Shown here: positions 42,153 through 50,310 of the stretch, piece after piece
Layout: the number at the start of each line of letters is the position of its first letter
Numbering within the stretch: position 1 is the stretch's first letter
Assembly: GCA_964556475.1 (NCBI GenBank)
Contig: CAZKVU010000002.1
Location: 1-64,000, forward strand
Origin: CAZKVU01 sp964556475
Lineage (GTDB): Bacteria > Patescibacteriota > Microgenomatia > UBA1406 > HO2-37-13b
Direction: 5' to 3'
Length of the DNA: 64,000 bases
Notes under the pieces: generated by a model
What the model was told of the DNA's origin: nothing
Databases searched by the model: none
What the model saw: the letters and a program-made list of their open reading frames with translations, nothing else
Program-made: the position numbers and the translations under genes

Positions 42153-43002
42153 TTAAATAGTTGCTACCAATTACCTTTCCGATAACTAATGATACTATAG
42201 CCTTTAATTTTAGCATATAACGCAGCATCTGAAGATGCAAGCGCGGATAGTGTTTTTTATAGAAATAAATATAACCTTCATAAACACGAAGAATAGGCTG
42301 CTGGCGCGATGAACTCGAGCTGCCTTCGTGGTGAATAAATTTTGCCTGTGGGTAGTAACCAGTTGTGCAGTTTTTTGTATAGCCCCGATATTGTAAGTCC
42401 AACTCTTCCCAGTACATAAAAATGTTTTCATCAAATCCGTGAAGTTTATTAAAAACTGCTGCCGAAGTTATAAGACATGCTCCTGATACCCAGTCGACTT
42501 GTTTAGGTGACGATGGGGCAAAGCGGCTGAATCCCCAGTAATCGGATTTCAGGAAAAGTGCAGCTGCTGAAACCCCGAGTGAATAAAATTTCCCTGCAGA
42601 TTTCTGTATAGAGCCATCGGGATTTAGAAGACGTGCACCAGCAAATTTATAGTCGGATTGAATGAACCAGCTTAGAAGCTGCGGAATGGCGTCTTCAATA
42701 ACTTCGATATCTGAGTTTAAAAACAGGAAATATTCGCCTGATGCTTTTTTAGTAGCCTTATTATTTCCCTTTGAAAAGCCCAAATTTTCTGCGGACTCAA
42801 TAAGCGTATAGCGCATGTTCTTTGATTGTGGTTTATACGATCGTAGCATCTCTACGCTCCCATCTGTGGAATTATTATCAAGTACGCATATCTGATAGGT
42901 GTGTTTATCATCCGCTTGGACTGATACATCTACCGACTGTAAACATTTTTTTGTCAGTTCTCGGGTGTTGTATGACAATATGATGATTGAAAGATCTGTC
43001 AT
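42109..43002 (-). CDS. glycosyltransferase family 2 (rhamnosyltransferase-like)
   Basis: 297 residues from the chosen start. GT-A blocks: LSIIILSYNTRELTKKCL, DNNSTDGSVEML, NLGFSKGNNKAT, the DXD-like FLNSDIEV and EELDLQYRGYTKN. The start was moved from ATG 43020 to ATG 43002 because a perfect TATAAT (43009-43014, minus strand) lies between them, 6 nt before 43002; the longer form would begin upstream of its own promoter. It is divergent from glyQS, whose TATAAT has the same 6-nt spacing. It heads a minus-strand glycosyltransferase block. Confidence 0.87.
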   Translation of the reverse strand: MTDLSIIILSYNTRELTKKCLQSVDVSVQADDKHTYQICVLDNNSTDGSVEMLRSYKPQSKNMRYTLIESAENLGFSKGNNKATKKASGEYFLFLNSDIEVIEDAIPQLLSWFIQSDYKFAGARLLNPDGSIQKSAGKFYSLGVSAAALFLKSDYWGFSRFAPSSPKQVDWVSGACLITSAAVFNKLHGFDENIFMYWEELDLQYRGYTKNCTTGYYPQAKFIHHEGSSSSSRQQPILRVYEGYIYFYKKHYPRLHLQMLRYMLKLKAIVSLVIGKVIGSNYLIDTYTKAYEVAQMD

Positions 43003-43008
43003 AGCCTC

Positions 43009-43014
43009 ATTATA
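43009..43014 (-). promoter_or_regulatory. -10 box of the GT2 gene, leaderless
   Basis: TATAAT on the minus strand, 6 nt before the ATG at 43002. It decides the start of that gene. Confidence 0.6.
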
Positions 43015-43044
43015 CGTCATATCAGTGTTTTATACATTCTTTGA

Positions 43045-43050
43045 TATAAT
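43045..43050 (+). promoter_or_regulatory. -10 box of glyQS, leaderless
   Basis: TATAAT ends 6 nt before the ATG at 43057. Together with the box at 43009-43014 it forms a compact divergent promoter in 54 bp. Confidence 0.6.
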
Positions 43051-43056
43051 TTCTCT

Positions 43057-44415
43057 ATGTCACACGCTACAGTAGACAAACTATCTTCAATGATGAAGCA
43101 GCGGGGATTTGTATATCCATCCTCAGAGATTTATGGTGGATGGGAAGCAACGTATGATTTTGGACCGCTCGGTGCTGAAATGCTTCGAAATATCCGCAAT
43201 TTATGGTGGATAAATTTTGTTCATAAACAACATAACATCGTTGGTCTCGACAGCGCTATTATTTCCCATCCGAAAGTTTGGGAGGCGAGTGGTCACGTTG
43301 AGTCGTTTGCAGACGTTATGGTTGAAGATACCGTGACAAATAAAAGATACAGAGCGGATCATCTTATCGAGGAGCAACTTGAGATGTCGGTTGATGGTAT
43401 GGAGCCGAATGAAATTGATGAAGTAATCGAAAAGAATAATATCTTGAGTCCTGATGGCAATCCACTTTCAAAAGCAAAACGGTTTAATAATCTTGTCGAA
43501 GTAAATATAGGAACCATTGATAATGCAAAATCGCTAGCTTACCTTCGCGGGGAAACCTGTCAGCCTGTTTTCTACAACTTTAAGTTGGTAAAAGATTCGT
43601 CCCGTCAAAAAATACCCTTCGGGATAGCTCAAATTGGTAAGGCATTTAGAAATGAAATTAAAGTCGGTCCATATATTTTTAGAACTCGTGAGTTTGAACA
43701 GATGGAGCTTGAGATGTTTGTTGCTCCTGATCAAGGAGATCAGGCGTATGCACATTTTAAGGAGATGACATTAGACTGGCTCCTGTCACTTGGAATTGAC
43801 TCAGGAAAATTGAGGTTCCGTGATCAGGATTTTAAAGAAAGAGCTCATTATAATAAAGTTGCTACTGACTTAGAGTATGAATTCCCATTTGGCTGGAAGG
43901 AGTTTCAGGGTATTCATAACAGAGGAAATTGGGATTTAACCCGTCATGGTAAATTTTCAGGAACTGATTTCACCTATACAGATCCAGTTACATCAGAACA
44001 ATACATCCCTCATGTTGTCGAGTATTCGATTGGTCTTAACAGGCTTATGCTTGTCTTGATGTTTGATGCATATTGTGAAGAAGATAATCGTGTTGTATTA
44101 AAACTTCATCCAAAAGTAGCCCCATATAAAGCAGCAGTTTTCCCATTAGTAAGAAATAAAGAGGAAATAACAGGTAAAGCAAAGGAAATATTCAATACAC
44201 TGCTTGATGCGGGCATTCACGTTGCTTGGGATGACCGAGGGAATATTGGTAAACGATACTTATCGCAGGATGAAATAGGAACCCCTTATTGTATAACTAT
44301 TGATTATGATACACTTGAAGATAATTCGGTTACTGTCCGCGATCGAGATACAATGAATCAGGTGCGGATGAATGCCAGCGAATTAACAAACTATATTATC
44401 GATTCACTCAAATAA
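43057..44415 (+). CDS. glyQS: glycyl-tRNA synthetase (single-chain, class IIA type)
   Basis: A 452-residue alpha2-type GlyRS. The start KLSSMMKQRGFVYPSSEIYGG and the block WEATYDFGPLGAEMLRNI are diagnostic. Class II motif 2 is QIGKAFRNEIKVGPYIFRTREFEQMELE, split by an insertion, and motif 3 includes VVEYSIGLNRLMLVLM. The anticodon domain is C-terminal (PYKAAVFPLVRNKEE, RGNIGKRYLSQDEIGTP). It charges tRNA-Gly. It is divergent from the glycan genes and followed 6 nt later by a secreted protein gene. Confidence 0.96.
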   Translation: MSHATVDKLSSMMKQRGFVYPSSEIYGGWEATYDFGPLGAEMLRNIRNLWWINFVHKQHNIVGLDSAIISHPKVWEASGHVESFADVMVEDTVTNKRYRADHLIEEQLEMSVDGMEPNEIDEVIEKNNILSPDGNPLSKAKRFNNLVEVNIGTIDNAKSLAYLRGETCQPVFYNFKLVKDSSRQKIPFGIAQIGKAFRNEIKVGPYIFRTREFEQMELEMFVAPDQGDQAYAHFKEMTLDWLLSLGIDSGKLRFRDQDFKERAHYNKVATDLEYEFPFGWKEFQGIHNRGNWDLTRHGKFSGTDFTYTDPVTSEQYIPHVVEYSIGLNRLMLVLMFDAYCEEDNRVVLKLHPKVAPYKAAVFPLVRNKEEITGKAKEIFNTLLDAGIHVAWDDRGNIGKRYLSQDEIGTPYCITIDYDTLEDNSVTVRDRDTMNQVRMNASELTNYIIDSLK

Positions 44416-44421
44416 CCTATT

Positions 44422-44901
44422 ATGAATTTAAAAAACATGAAGAATAAAAATCTTATTGTTGTTGGGGGCATTTTATTGATTCTTGTTATTGGAGGTTTTT
44501 TACTGACACGATCAAGCGGCGGCAGTAAGCAGAGTAGCAAATTAGATTCATTACCAGACGTCGAAGTTATTCCTACAGTTGGTCCTGAAGTTAAGGTAAA
44601 CCTCAAGGCTGATAAGCTAAAGCATGAGGTTACAATGTCGATAGCAGGAGTACCAGATGGTACCAACTCAATCGAATATGAATTTTCATATGATAAGGTT
44701 GTTGATGGCGAATCTATTCCAGATGGTGCCATTGGAACGATTGAATTTGATGGTGAAGATCCTGTATCACGGGACATAACACTTGGTACATGTTCTGCAA
44801 AAGTGTGTAAGTATCATGAAGGAGTAAAAATGATTAAAGTAGTATTAAAATTCCAAGGGGATTATGGTTCAAAACTCTTCCAGGATGAATTTGGTATCTA
44901 A
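44422..44901 (+). CDS. single-pass membrane-anchored extracytoplasmic protein, unknown
   Basis: A 159-residue protein with one N-terminal anchor (about residues 10-29, VVGGILLILVIGGFLL), a Ser/Gly/Lys linker and an outer domain of about 110 residues that should be all beta: regular alternation in VKVNLKADKLKHEVTMSIAGVPDG, EYEFSYDKVVDG and MIKVVLKFQGDYG. Two cysteines (TLGTCSAKVCKYH) could form a disulfide, a possible client of the DsbA-like proteins. I do not recognise the family. It lies 6 nt after glyQS and may be co-transcribed. An in-frame ATG at 44437 is an alternative start. Confidence 0.6.
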   Translation: MNLKNMKNKNLIVVGGILLILVIGGFLLTRSSGGSKQSSKLDSLPDVEVIPTVGPEVKVNLKADKLKHEVTMSIAGVPDGTNSIEYEFSYDKVVDGESIPDGAIGTIEFDGEDPVSRDITLGTCSAKVCKYHEGVKMIKVVLKFQGDYGSKLFQDEFGI

Positions 44902-44990
44902 CTGACAATCCACACAAAATTGAGCTAGTTTGATCTATTGACAGGTATTTTGCAACATGTTACTATCTTCTCAATTGGGTCTTGAGGTTT

Positions 44991-45728
44991 ATGAAAAAAA
45001 CATTTATTCCGCTTTTTATTTTTGGTTTATTCAGTTTATTCTTATTGAGAAATTCATTTGTTGAAGGTGCGGATAATGTGTGTTTTTGTCACAATATTAA
45101 TAATAATCCTAATACAATTTGCACAGATGACCAGGGACAAATTAATGGACACATGGGCCACGTTGATTCTGGAATGGATTCACTTGGTGCCTGTGTAGCA
45201 GATTTATCCCCAACTCCAACAATTAATCCATCTATAACACCGACCGTTACACCAACAGCCGCAATTGAACCATCTATAACACCAACACTTACGCCAACGC
45301 CAACAGAAGAACCACAGGTTACACCATCTGCTACCCCGACACCAACAATCGTTGCTCCATCTGTCACCCCAACACCAACCCTAACAGTGCCATCACCAAC
45401 AACTAAGCCTGTATCTGGTTGTACAGTGCCACAATTTGTAACCTCATTCCTCGGGACATCAGGCATTAACATAATCAATGTCAACGTTCTATGCGCCAAA
45501 CAAAAATCTACTTCAGTCAATAACACTGGAGGGAATGTTACCAGCGGAAATATCGGTGGGGGAACAATTGGTACCGGTGTAGCTAGCAACACAACAACTC
45601 AAAGCATTAGCGGAAATTCAAACTCTACAACTGCTACAAGCACCGGAGGAGGTGCGACAAATAACGTGAGTATTATTAATAGCGCGCTGAACAGCATCTT
45701 CAATATCTTCTCTCAAAGCAATCATTAG
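44991..45728 (+). CDS. secreted Thr/Pro-rich mucin-like surface protein
   Basis: This 245-residue protein has four parts. First comes a signal peptide (FIPLFIFGLFSLFLL). Next is a Cys/His domain of about 45 residues with VCFCHNINNNPNTICTD, INGHMGHVDSG and LGACV, which resembles the widespread secreted CHxxxxNPxTI...HxxH motif. Then a TPTPT-type linker of about 65 residues made of repeats such as ITPTLTPTPTEEP, and finally an Asn/Gly/Ser/Thr-rich tail. The linker is a plausible O-glycosylation target for the GT39-like enzymes; this is inference. ATG 44991 was preferred over the TTG at 44982 because GAGG lies 4 nt upstream and the signal peptide begins there. Confidence 0.7.
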   Translation: MKKTFIPLFIFGLFSLFLLRNSFVEGADNVCFCHNINNNPNTICTDDQGQINGHMGHVDSGMDSLGACVADLSPTPTINPSITPTVTPTAAIEPSITPTLTPTPTEEPQVTPSATPTPTIVAPSVTPTPTLTVPSPTTKPVSGCTVPQFVTSFLGTSGINIINVNVLCAKQKSTSVNNTGGNVTSGNIGGGTIGTGVASNTTTQSISGNSNSTTATSTGGGATNNVSIINSALNSIFNIFSQSNH

Positions 45729-45787
45729 CCTTCCATCATCCCCATCAATAATTAGTGGCTTTACTTTCTTTGTTTATTAGCACATAT

Positions 45788-45801
45788 AGTGGTTTACCAC
45801 T
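45788..45801. promoter_or_regulatory. dyad upstream of the mraZ promoter
   Basis: AGTGG-TTTA-CCACT, a 5-bp stem with a 4-nt loop, 13 bp upstream of the mraZ -35 element. It could be an operator or a weak terminator of the upstream gene. Confidence 0.35.
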
Positions 45802-45813
45802 TAACATAACACC

Positions 45814-45843
45814 TTGACTGACGTGACAATTGTGGTGTATTAT
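45814..45843 (+). promoter_or_regulatory. promoter of mraZ and the dcw cluster
   Basis: TTGACT (45814-45819), an 18-bp spacer and TATTAT (45838-45843). The start codon is 8 nt further on, so the message is leaderless. Confidence 0.65.
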
Positions 45844-45867
45844 GGTTATAAATGGTGTTTTATGGTG
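45833..45867 (+). promoter_or_regulatory. MraZ operator: four TGGT boxes, 10-bp period
   Basis: TGGT begins at 45833, 45843, 45853 and 45863, exactly ten bases apart, flanked by T/A-rich spacers. Known MraZ sites are direct TGG-containing repeats with this kind of spacing in front of mraZ. The boxes cover the -10 element, the expected start site and the first five codons, so binding should repress. Confidence 0.75.
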
Positions 45868-46250
45868 AATACACCGTTATGGTGACCGAGGGTGGAAGAA
45901 TAGCAATTCCGAAAAAGATTCGAGAGAATTTAACCGGAAATATGCTTATTTTGACAAAAGGTTTTGATGTTTGTTTAGCAGGTTACGACAATCAGGATTG
46001 GCAAAAGAGAACACAAGATCTGATGGGCGTATCACTTCTAGACAAAGAACACATTGACAAACGGCGAGTGCTTTTTTCAGGGGCACATGAGATCGAATTC
46101 GACGAGCAGGGCAGATGTGTCGTGCCAAAGGCTTTAATTGAATTTATGGGTTCGGGGTCGAAAAAAGTTAAGATTGTTGGTGTCGGTGACCATTTTGAAA
46201 TTTGGAACGAAGAGAAATGGAATAGCTACCTCAATAATGTTGACATGTAA
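45852..46250 (+). CDS. mraZ: transcriptional regulator MraZ
   Basis: 132 residues, slightly short for MraZ (about 143-150). Two SpoVT-AbrB-like repeats are visible: VTEGGRIAIPKKIRENL with LILTKGFDVCLAGY, and FDEQGRCVVPKALIEFM with VKIVGVGDHFEIWNEEKW. MraZ forms ring-shaped oligomers that bind direct repeats and represses its own operon. The four-box operator overlaps its start codon here. It is the first gene of the division and cell-wall cluster and is followed 2 nt later by rsmH. Confidence 0.95.
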   Translation: MVFYGEYTVMVTEGGRIAIPKKIRENLTGNMLILTKGFDVCLAGYDNQDWQKRTQDLMGVSLLDKEHIDKRRVLFSGAHEIEFDEQGRCVVPKALIEFMGSGSKKVKIVGVGDHFEIWNEEKWNSYLNNVDM

Positions 46251-46252
46251 TT

Positions 46253-47080
46253 ATGCACACACCTGTATTGCTTGAAGAAAGTATCAAAGCTCTGAATGTC
46301 CGAAAGGATGGTCGCTATATCGACGCGACATATGGTCTTGGCGGACACAGTCGTGCCATAGCTCAGGCTGGAGGCTTGGTGCTTGGTATAGATTGGGATC
46401 AGGGAAACGTTGCAAATAGCACTGAAAGAGGCACGCCAGCCAATGTTATATTAGTTCACGGAAATTATGCGAACATTAAAAAAATTGCACAAGAAAATAA
46501 CTGGGTACCTTGTCAAGGTATTATTTTTGATCTGGGACTATCGATGGACCAAATCAGATCATCGCAGAGAGGTTTTTCATACGAAGCAAGAAGTGAGCCA
46601 CTTGATATGAGAATAGATATTTCACTTAAAACAACAGCATCTGACATTATTAACAGTTCGTCAGAGCAGGAACTTTATGACATATTTGCAAAAAATGCTG
46701 AAGAAATCAATTCTCGGTCAATTGCTCATGCTATTTACATCGCCCGTCGCCTGAATGCAATAGTGACAGTCGGAGGGTTGATTGATGCCATCAACAGCGC
46801 GACGAAGGACAGAAAAGCTGTAGCGCGAATTTTCCAGGCATTACGAGTCGAAGTTAATGATGAATTCAACAATATTAGACAGGGACTATTAGAAGGATAC
46901 GAAATACTGGATAGAGATGGAAGGATTGTTATTATCACCTTCCATCAAAGTGAAGATAGAATCGTCAAACAGTATGCACGTGAGCACGGAATGAAAATGT
47001 TAACAGCAAAGCCGATAAAGAGCAGCTCGCATGCATCGTTTGAACGCTCAGCACATTTACGAATTATTCAAAAAAATTAA
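46253..47080 (+). CDS. rsmH: 16S rRNA (cytosine-1402-N4) methyltransferase RsmH
   Basis: 275 residues, shorter than the usual 310. SAM-binding motifs: HTPVLLEESIKAL at the N-terminus, DATYGLGGHSRAI, LGIDWDQGN, IFDLGLSMDQIRSSQRGFSY and the C-terminal RVEVNDEFNNIRQGL and IITFHQSEDRIVKQ. It methylates C1402 of 16S rRNA. Its place directly after mraZ is conserved across bacteria. It ends 4 nt before ftsL. Confidence 0.95.
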   Translation: MHTPVLLEESIKALNVRKDGRYIDATYGLGGHSRAIAQAGGLVLGIDWDQGNVANSTERGTPANVILVHGNYANIKKIAQENNWVPCQGIIFDLGLSMDQIRSSQRGFSYEARSEPLDMRIDISLKTTASDIINSSSEQELYDIFAKNAEEINSRSIAHAIYIARRLNAIVTVGGLIDAINSATKDRKAVARIFQALRVEVNDEFNNIRQGLLEGYEILDRDGRIVIITFHQSEDRIVKQYAREHGMKMLTAKPIKSSSHASFERSAHLRIIQKN

Positions 47081-47084
47081 AACA

Positions 47085-47423
47085 ATGAGATTAAGAAGAA
47101 CATCGCCTCAACGCGAAACACTTAAACCACAAAAGAGCACCAGTTATTATGTCAAAATCGGATACTTATTCATTCTAGGAATGCTCTTAACTGGTAATAT
47201 TTTTATGTTTGCCTCGTCTGTGAAAATTAGCGACCAAATAACAAATATCGAATCGCACATTGAAGATGTTCGAAAGGAGAATGCCGATCTGCAGCAAAGG
47301 GTTCTTGGTGAAAATTCAATGCAAACACTTGAATACATAGCACGAAAAAATGGGTTTACTGAAGAAGCACAGCCTTACTACCTCGGTGAAACCGATTACG
47401 CTATGGCTAATACGACCCGTTAA
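47085..47423 (+). CDS. ftsL: FtsL-like cell-division protein
   Basis: A 112-residue bitopic protein: basic cytoplasmic start (RLRRTSPQRETLKPQK), one membrane helix (about residues 24-45) and a coiled coil (about 50-80, SDQITNIESHIEDVRKENADLQQRV) with a short C-terminal part. This is the size, topology and position of FtsL between rsmH and ftsI. The longer open frame begins inside rsmH at 47031; ATG 47085 was chosen because it falls just after the rsmH stop. Primary sequence is weakly conserved in FtsL, so position is the main evidence. Confidence 0.75.
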   Translation: MRLRRTSPQRETLKPQKSTSYYVKIGYLFILGMLLTGNIFMFASSVKISDQITNIESHIEDVRKENADLQQRVLGENSMQTLEYIARKNGFTEEAQPYYLGETDYAMANTTR

Positions 47424-47441
47424 GTATGCTACACTCATAAT

Positions 47442-49103
47442 ATGACTCGCTTGAGGTCAATTTTAGTGATATATTTTATTCTGATTTTTGCCATTATTTG
47501 TAAGCTTTTCTATATTCAGATTTTTTCCGGAGATGCATACTCGCCAAATAATTACCTGCAAACTGAGAGAATTACGCCTGACCGTGGTCAAATTTTTGAT
47601 CGTCATGGAGAGCCGTTTGTTATAAATGAGACACGATATCTGTTATATGCAGAACCTCAAAACATCGAAAGTAAGGGAGATACAATTTATAAGATTGACA
47701 GAGTACTTAATATTGGCGAAGCTACACTAGAGGCAAAACTTGATACAAAAAAATTATGGGTGCGTGTCCAAGACAACATTTCAGAAAAACAGAAAAAACA
47801 GATTGACGCACTTAATCTTGCCGGAATTGGTTTTGATGAGCATGCGGAACGTTTTTACCCCGAGGCCTCTCTGGCAGCCCATTTGCTTGGTTTTGTTGGT
47901 AAAGATGTTGATGGTGATTCAGTTGGGTATTTTGGAATCGAGGGGTATTACAACAAAGATCTCGAAGGTCTCCCAGGTATTTTTAAAACTGAAAGAGATG
48001 TATTGGGGAGGCCTATTTTTATTGGTACCCAAGATAGATTAAAGGGCGAAAATGGACGAAAACTCGTATTAACAATTGACAAGAGATCTCAAAGTCTTGT
48101 TAAACGTAAACTGCTTGAGGGGATAGAAAAATATCAAGCACAAAGTGGATGTATTATTGTTGCAAAACCTCAAACAATGGAGATTCTTGCTTTATCATGT
48201 GTGCCTGATTTTGCATCCAAGGAGTATTTCAATTATTCAGAAAGTTATTTTAAGAATCCTGTGATATCCAACACATTTGAGCCCGGTTCAATTTTTAAAC
48301 CGCTTATTGTTGCAGCTGCGCTTCAGGAGAATAAAGTTAAGCCGGATGACATTATTAACGAATCTGGTCCGATTCCATTTGGAGGTCATTATATCCGCAC
48401 ATGGAATGACGAATATCATGGAAAAATAACAGTAACAAAGGTACTGCAAAATTCGTCGAATGTCGGCATGGTTAAAATAGGTGAAAAACTCGATAATAAA
48501 AAATTGCTTGAGTATATTCAGAATTTTGGCTTCGGTGAAAAAACAGGCATTGATTTACAAGGAGAAGCCCGAGCACCAGTAAAAGCATTCAAGCAGTGGT
48601 ACCCAATAGATTTTGCTGCCGCAACATTCGGGCAAGGTATTGCTGTAACCCCAATACAAATGATTACTGGATTTGCCTCTGTTATTAACGGGGGCAAACT
48701 TATGAAACCTTATGTGGTTAAGGAAATGGTAACCGAAACTGGGAAAACAGAAAAAATTCAGCCAAAAGTTATCAGACAGGTTATTAGTGAGAAAAATTCG
48801 AAAAAAATGAAAACAATGCTCGAGGCTGTTGTAAAAGGTGGAGAGGCACATTGGAAGGTCCCTGAGGGATATCGATTTGGTGGAAAAACAGGCACTGCAC
48901 AGATTGCATTTTCAGGATCGTATGATCCATCAAAAACAAATGCATCATTTATTGGATTCGCCCCAGTCGAAGATCCACAGTTTATAATGTTAGTAATGCT
49001 TCATGAACCAGCTGCCTCACCGTGGGCCTCAGAAACAGCAGCGCCATTGTTCTTTGACGTGGCTAAGGATTTACTCGTTCAGTATAATATTGCACCAAGA
49101 TAA
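47442..49103 (+). CDS. ftsI: penicillin-binding protein, FtsI/PBP2B-type transpeptidase
   Basis: A 553-residue class B PBP. One N-terminal anchor (about residues 7-25), the PBP dimer domain (DRGQIFDRHGEPFV, HLLGFVGKD) and the transpeptidase domain with SxxK at S283-K286 (PGSIFKP), SxN at 338-340 (SSN) and KTG at 482-484 (GGKTGTAQ). The size and gene order after ftsL fit the septal transpeptidase FtsI. No PASTA domains are present. It cross-links peptidoglycan at the division site and is inhibited by beta-lactams in relatives. Confidence 0.94.
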   Translation: MTRLRSILVIYFILIFAIICKLFYIQIFSGDAYSPNNYLQTERITPDRGQIFDRHGEPFVINETRYLLYAEPQNIESKGDTIYKIDRVLNIGEATLEAKLDTKKLWVRVQDNISEKQKKQIDALNLAGIGFDEHAERFYPEASLAAHLLGFVGKDVDGDSVGYFGIEGYYNKDLEGLPGIFKTERDVLGRPIFIGTQDRLKGENGRKLVLTIDKRSQSLVKRKLLEGIEKYQAQSGCIIVAKPQTMEILALSCVPDFASKEYFNYSESYFKNPVISNTFEPGSIFKPLIVAAALQENKVKPDDIINESGPIPFGGHYIRTWNDEYHGKITVTKVLQNSSNVGMVKIGEKLDNKKLLEYIQNFGFGEKTGIDLQGEARAPVKAFKQWYPIDFAAATFGQGIAVTPIQMITGFASVINGGKLMKPYVVKEMVTETGKTEKIQPKVIRQVISEKNSKKMKTMLEAVVKGGEAHWKVPEGYRFGGKTGTAQIAFSGSYDPSKTNASFIGFAPVEDPQFIMLVMLHEPAASPWASETAAPLFFDVAKDLLVQYNIAPR

Positions 49104-49115
49104 TCAAAACATACC

Positions 49116-50297
49116 ATGTGGCAATCACTTAAAAATATATACCATCTCAGCGGCGCAATTATAGCGAGCATTATATATGGCTTTCCTAGTAAAGATCTTA
49201 AAGTCATTGGCGTAACAGGAACTGATGGTAAGACAACAACGAGTCATATGATTTATCATATCCTCAAAGAATCGGGTCGAAAAGTTTCGCTTACTTCCTC
49301 AGTTTATGCTGATATTGCGGGTGATATTTCTGATACCGGACTTCATGTTACAACTCAAAGCCATTGGGATATTCAGAAAAATCTTCGTAAGGCAGCTCAG
49401 CATGGAGATGAATTTTTTGTACTTGAAACAACATCTCATGGTATTGATCAACACCGAAATTGGGGAATCAAGTATGTGGCAAGTGCGTTGACAAATGTAA
49501 CGCATGAACACCTTGATTATCACAAAACGTATGAACGCTACCTGTCCACCAAAGTGAAGCTACTTCTGGCATCAAAAGTTTCAGCCGTTAATATGGATGA
49601 CAGCTCATACTCCCTTGTTAAAGCTATACTTGACAAGCATCAACATTCATTTAAGACGTATTCTCTGACAAAAACCTCAGCCGACTTAAATTGGGATCAA
49701 GCCCATATTTCATCACATCTCGATCAAGATTTTAATAAACAGAATATGCTGGCTGCCTATTTGGTCTGTAGGGAAATTGGAATACCAGAAGAAGATATTC
49801 GATCATCATTAGAAACATTTACGTTGCCAAAGGGAAGGTTTGAGCTTGTATACGATGGTGATTTTAAAGTCATGATTGATTTTGCGCATACGCCACATTC
49901 TATTCGCACGTTACTCCAGACTCTTAAAAAAAATACTCAAGGTAGAATTATTCATGTTTTTGGATCTGCTGGCCTAAGGGACTATAAGAAGCGACCTGAT
50001 ATGGGGCGGGCTAGCGCTGAATACGCTGATATTGTCATTCTAACAGAGGAGGATTACAGGACCGAAGATATAGAAAAAATTAATAATGCAGTTGAGCTTG
50101 GCTTCAAAGAGCAGGGTTTTTCAGCTTATACTATGATTTCGGACCGTCAGGAGGCCATAAAACATGCAATTGAGCTCGCTGGCAAACATGATGTGGTTGT
50201 GCTAACCGGTAAGAGCCATGAAAAGAGCATTGCTCGAGGTAAAAAGGAGTATCCATGGGATGAGTTTGAAGCTGTAAGGAAAGTTTTACCCAAATAG
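49116..50297 (+). CDS. murE: MurE-like UDP-N-acetylmuramyl-peptide ligase without N-terminal domain
   Basis: 393 residues; usual MurE has about 480-500. The ATP-binding GTDGKTTT is already at residues 35-42, so the N-terminal uridine-binding domain (about 80 residues) is missing. The central domain (TTSHGIDQHRNWGIK, TNVTHEHLDYHKTYERY) and the C-terminal ligase domain (PKGRFELVYDGDFKVMIDFAHTPHSI, FGSAGLRDYKKRPDMG) are complete. At the place of the DNPR/DNPA side-chain-recognition motif the sequence is LTEEDYRTED, so the third amino acid cannot be predicted. The position between ftsI and murC supports MurE. Confidence 0.8.
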   Translation: MWQSLKNIYHLSGAIIASIIYGFPSKDLKVIGVTGTDGKTTTSHMIYHILKESGRKVSLTSSVYADIAGDISDTGLHVTTQSHWDIQKNLRKAAQHGDEFFVLETTSHGIDQHRNWGIKYVASALTNVTHEHLDYHKTYERYLSTKVKLLLASKVSAVNMDDSSYSLVKAILDKHQHSFKTYSLTKTSADLNWDQAHISSHLDQDFNKQNMLAAYLVCREIGIPEEDIRSSLETFTLPKGRFELVYDGDFKVMIDFAHTPHSIRTLLQTLKKNTQGRIIHVFGSAGLRDYKKRPDMGRASAEYADIVILTEEDYRTEDIEKINNAVELGFKEQGFSAYTMISDRQEAIKHAIELAGKHDVVVLTGKSHEKSIARGKKEYPWDEFEAVRKVLPK

Positions 50298-50310
50298 ATC
50301 ATCATTCATT

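Noticed and set aside
42109..43020. Longer GT2 start at 43020
   Set aside because: The TATAAT at 43009-43014 lies after this ATG, so the transcript would not contain it; ATG 43002 has the usual 6-nt spacing.
45089..45592. Minus-strand open frame opposite the Thr/Pro-rich protein
   Set aside because: A Val/Gly repeat mirror of the TPTPT codons; the sense strand has a signal peptide and conserved Cys/His block.
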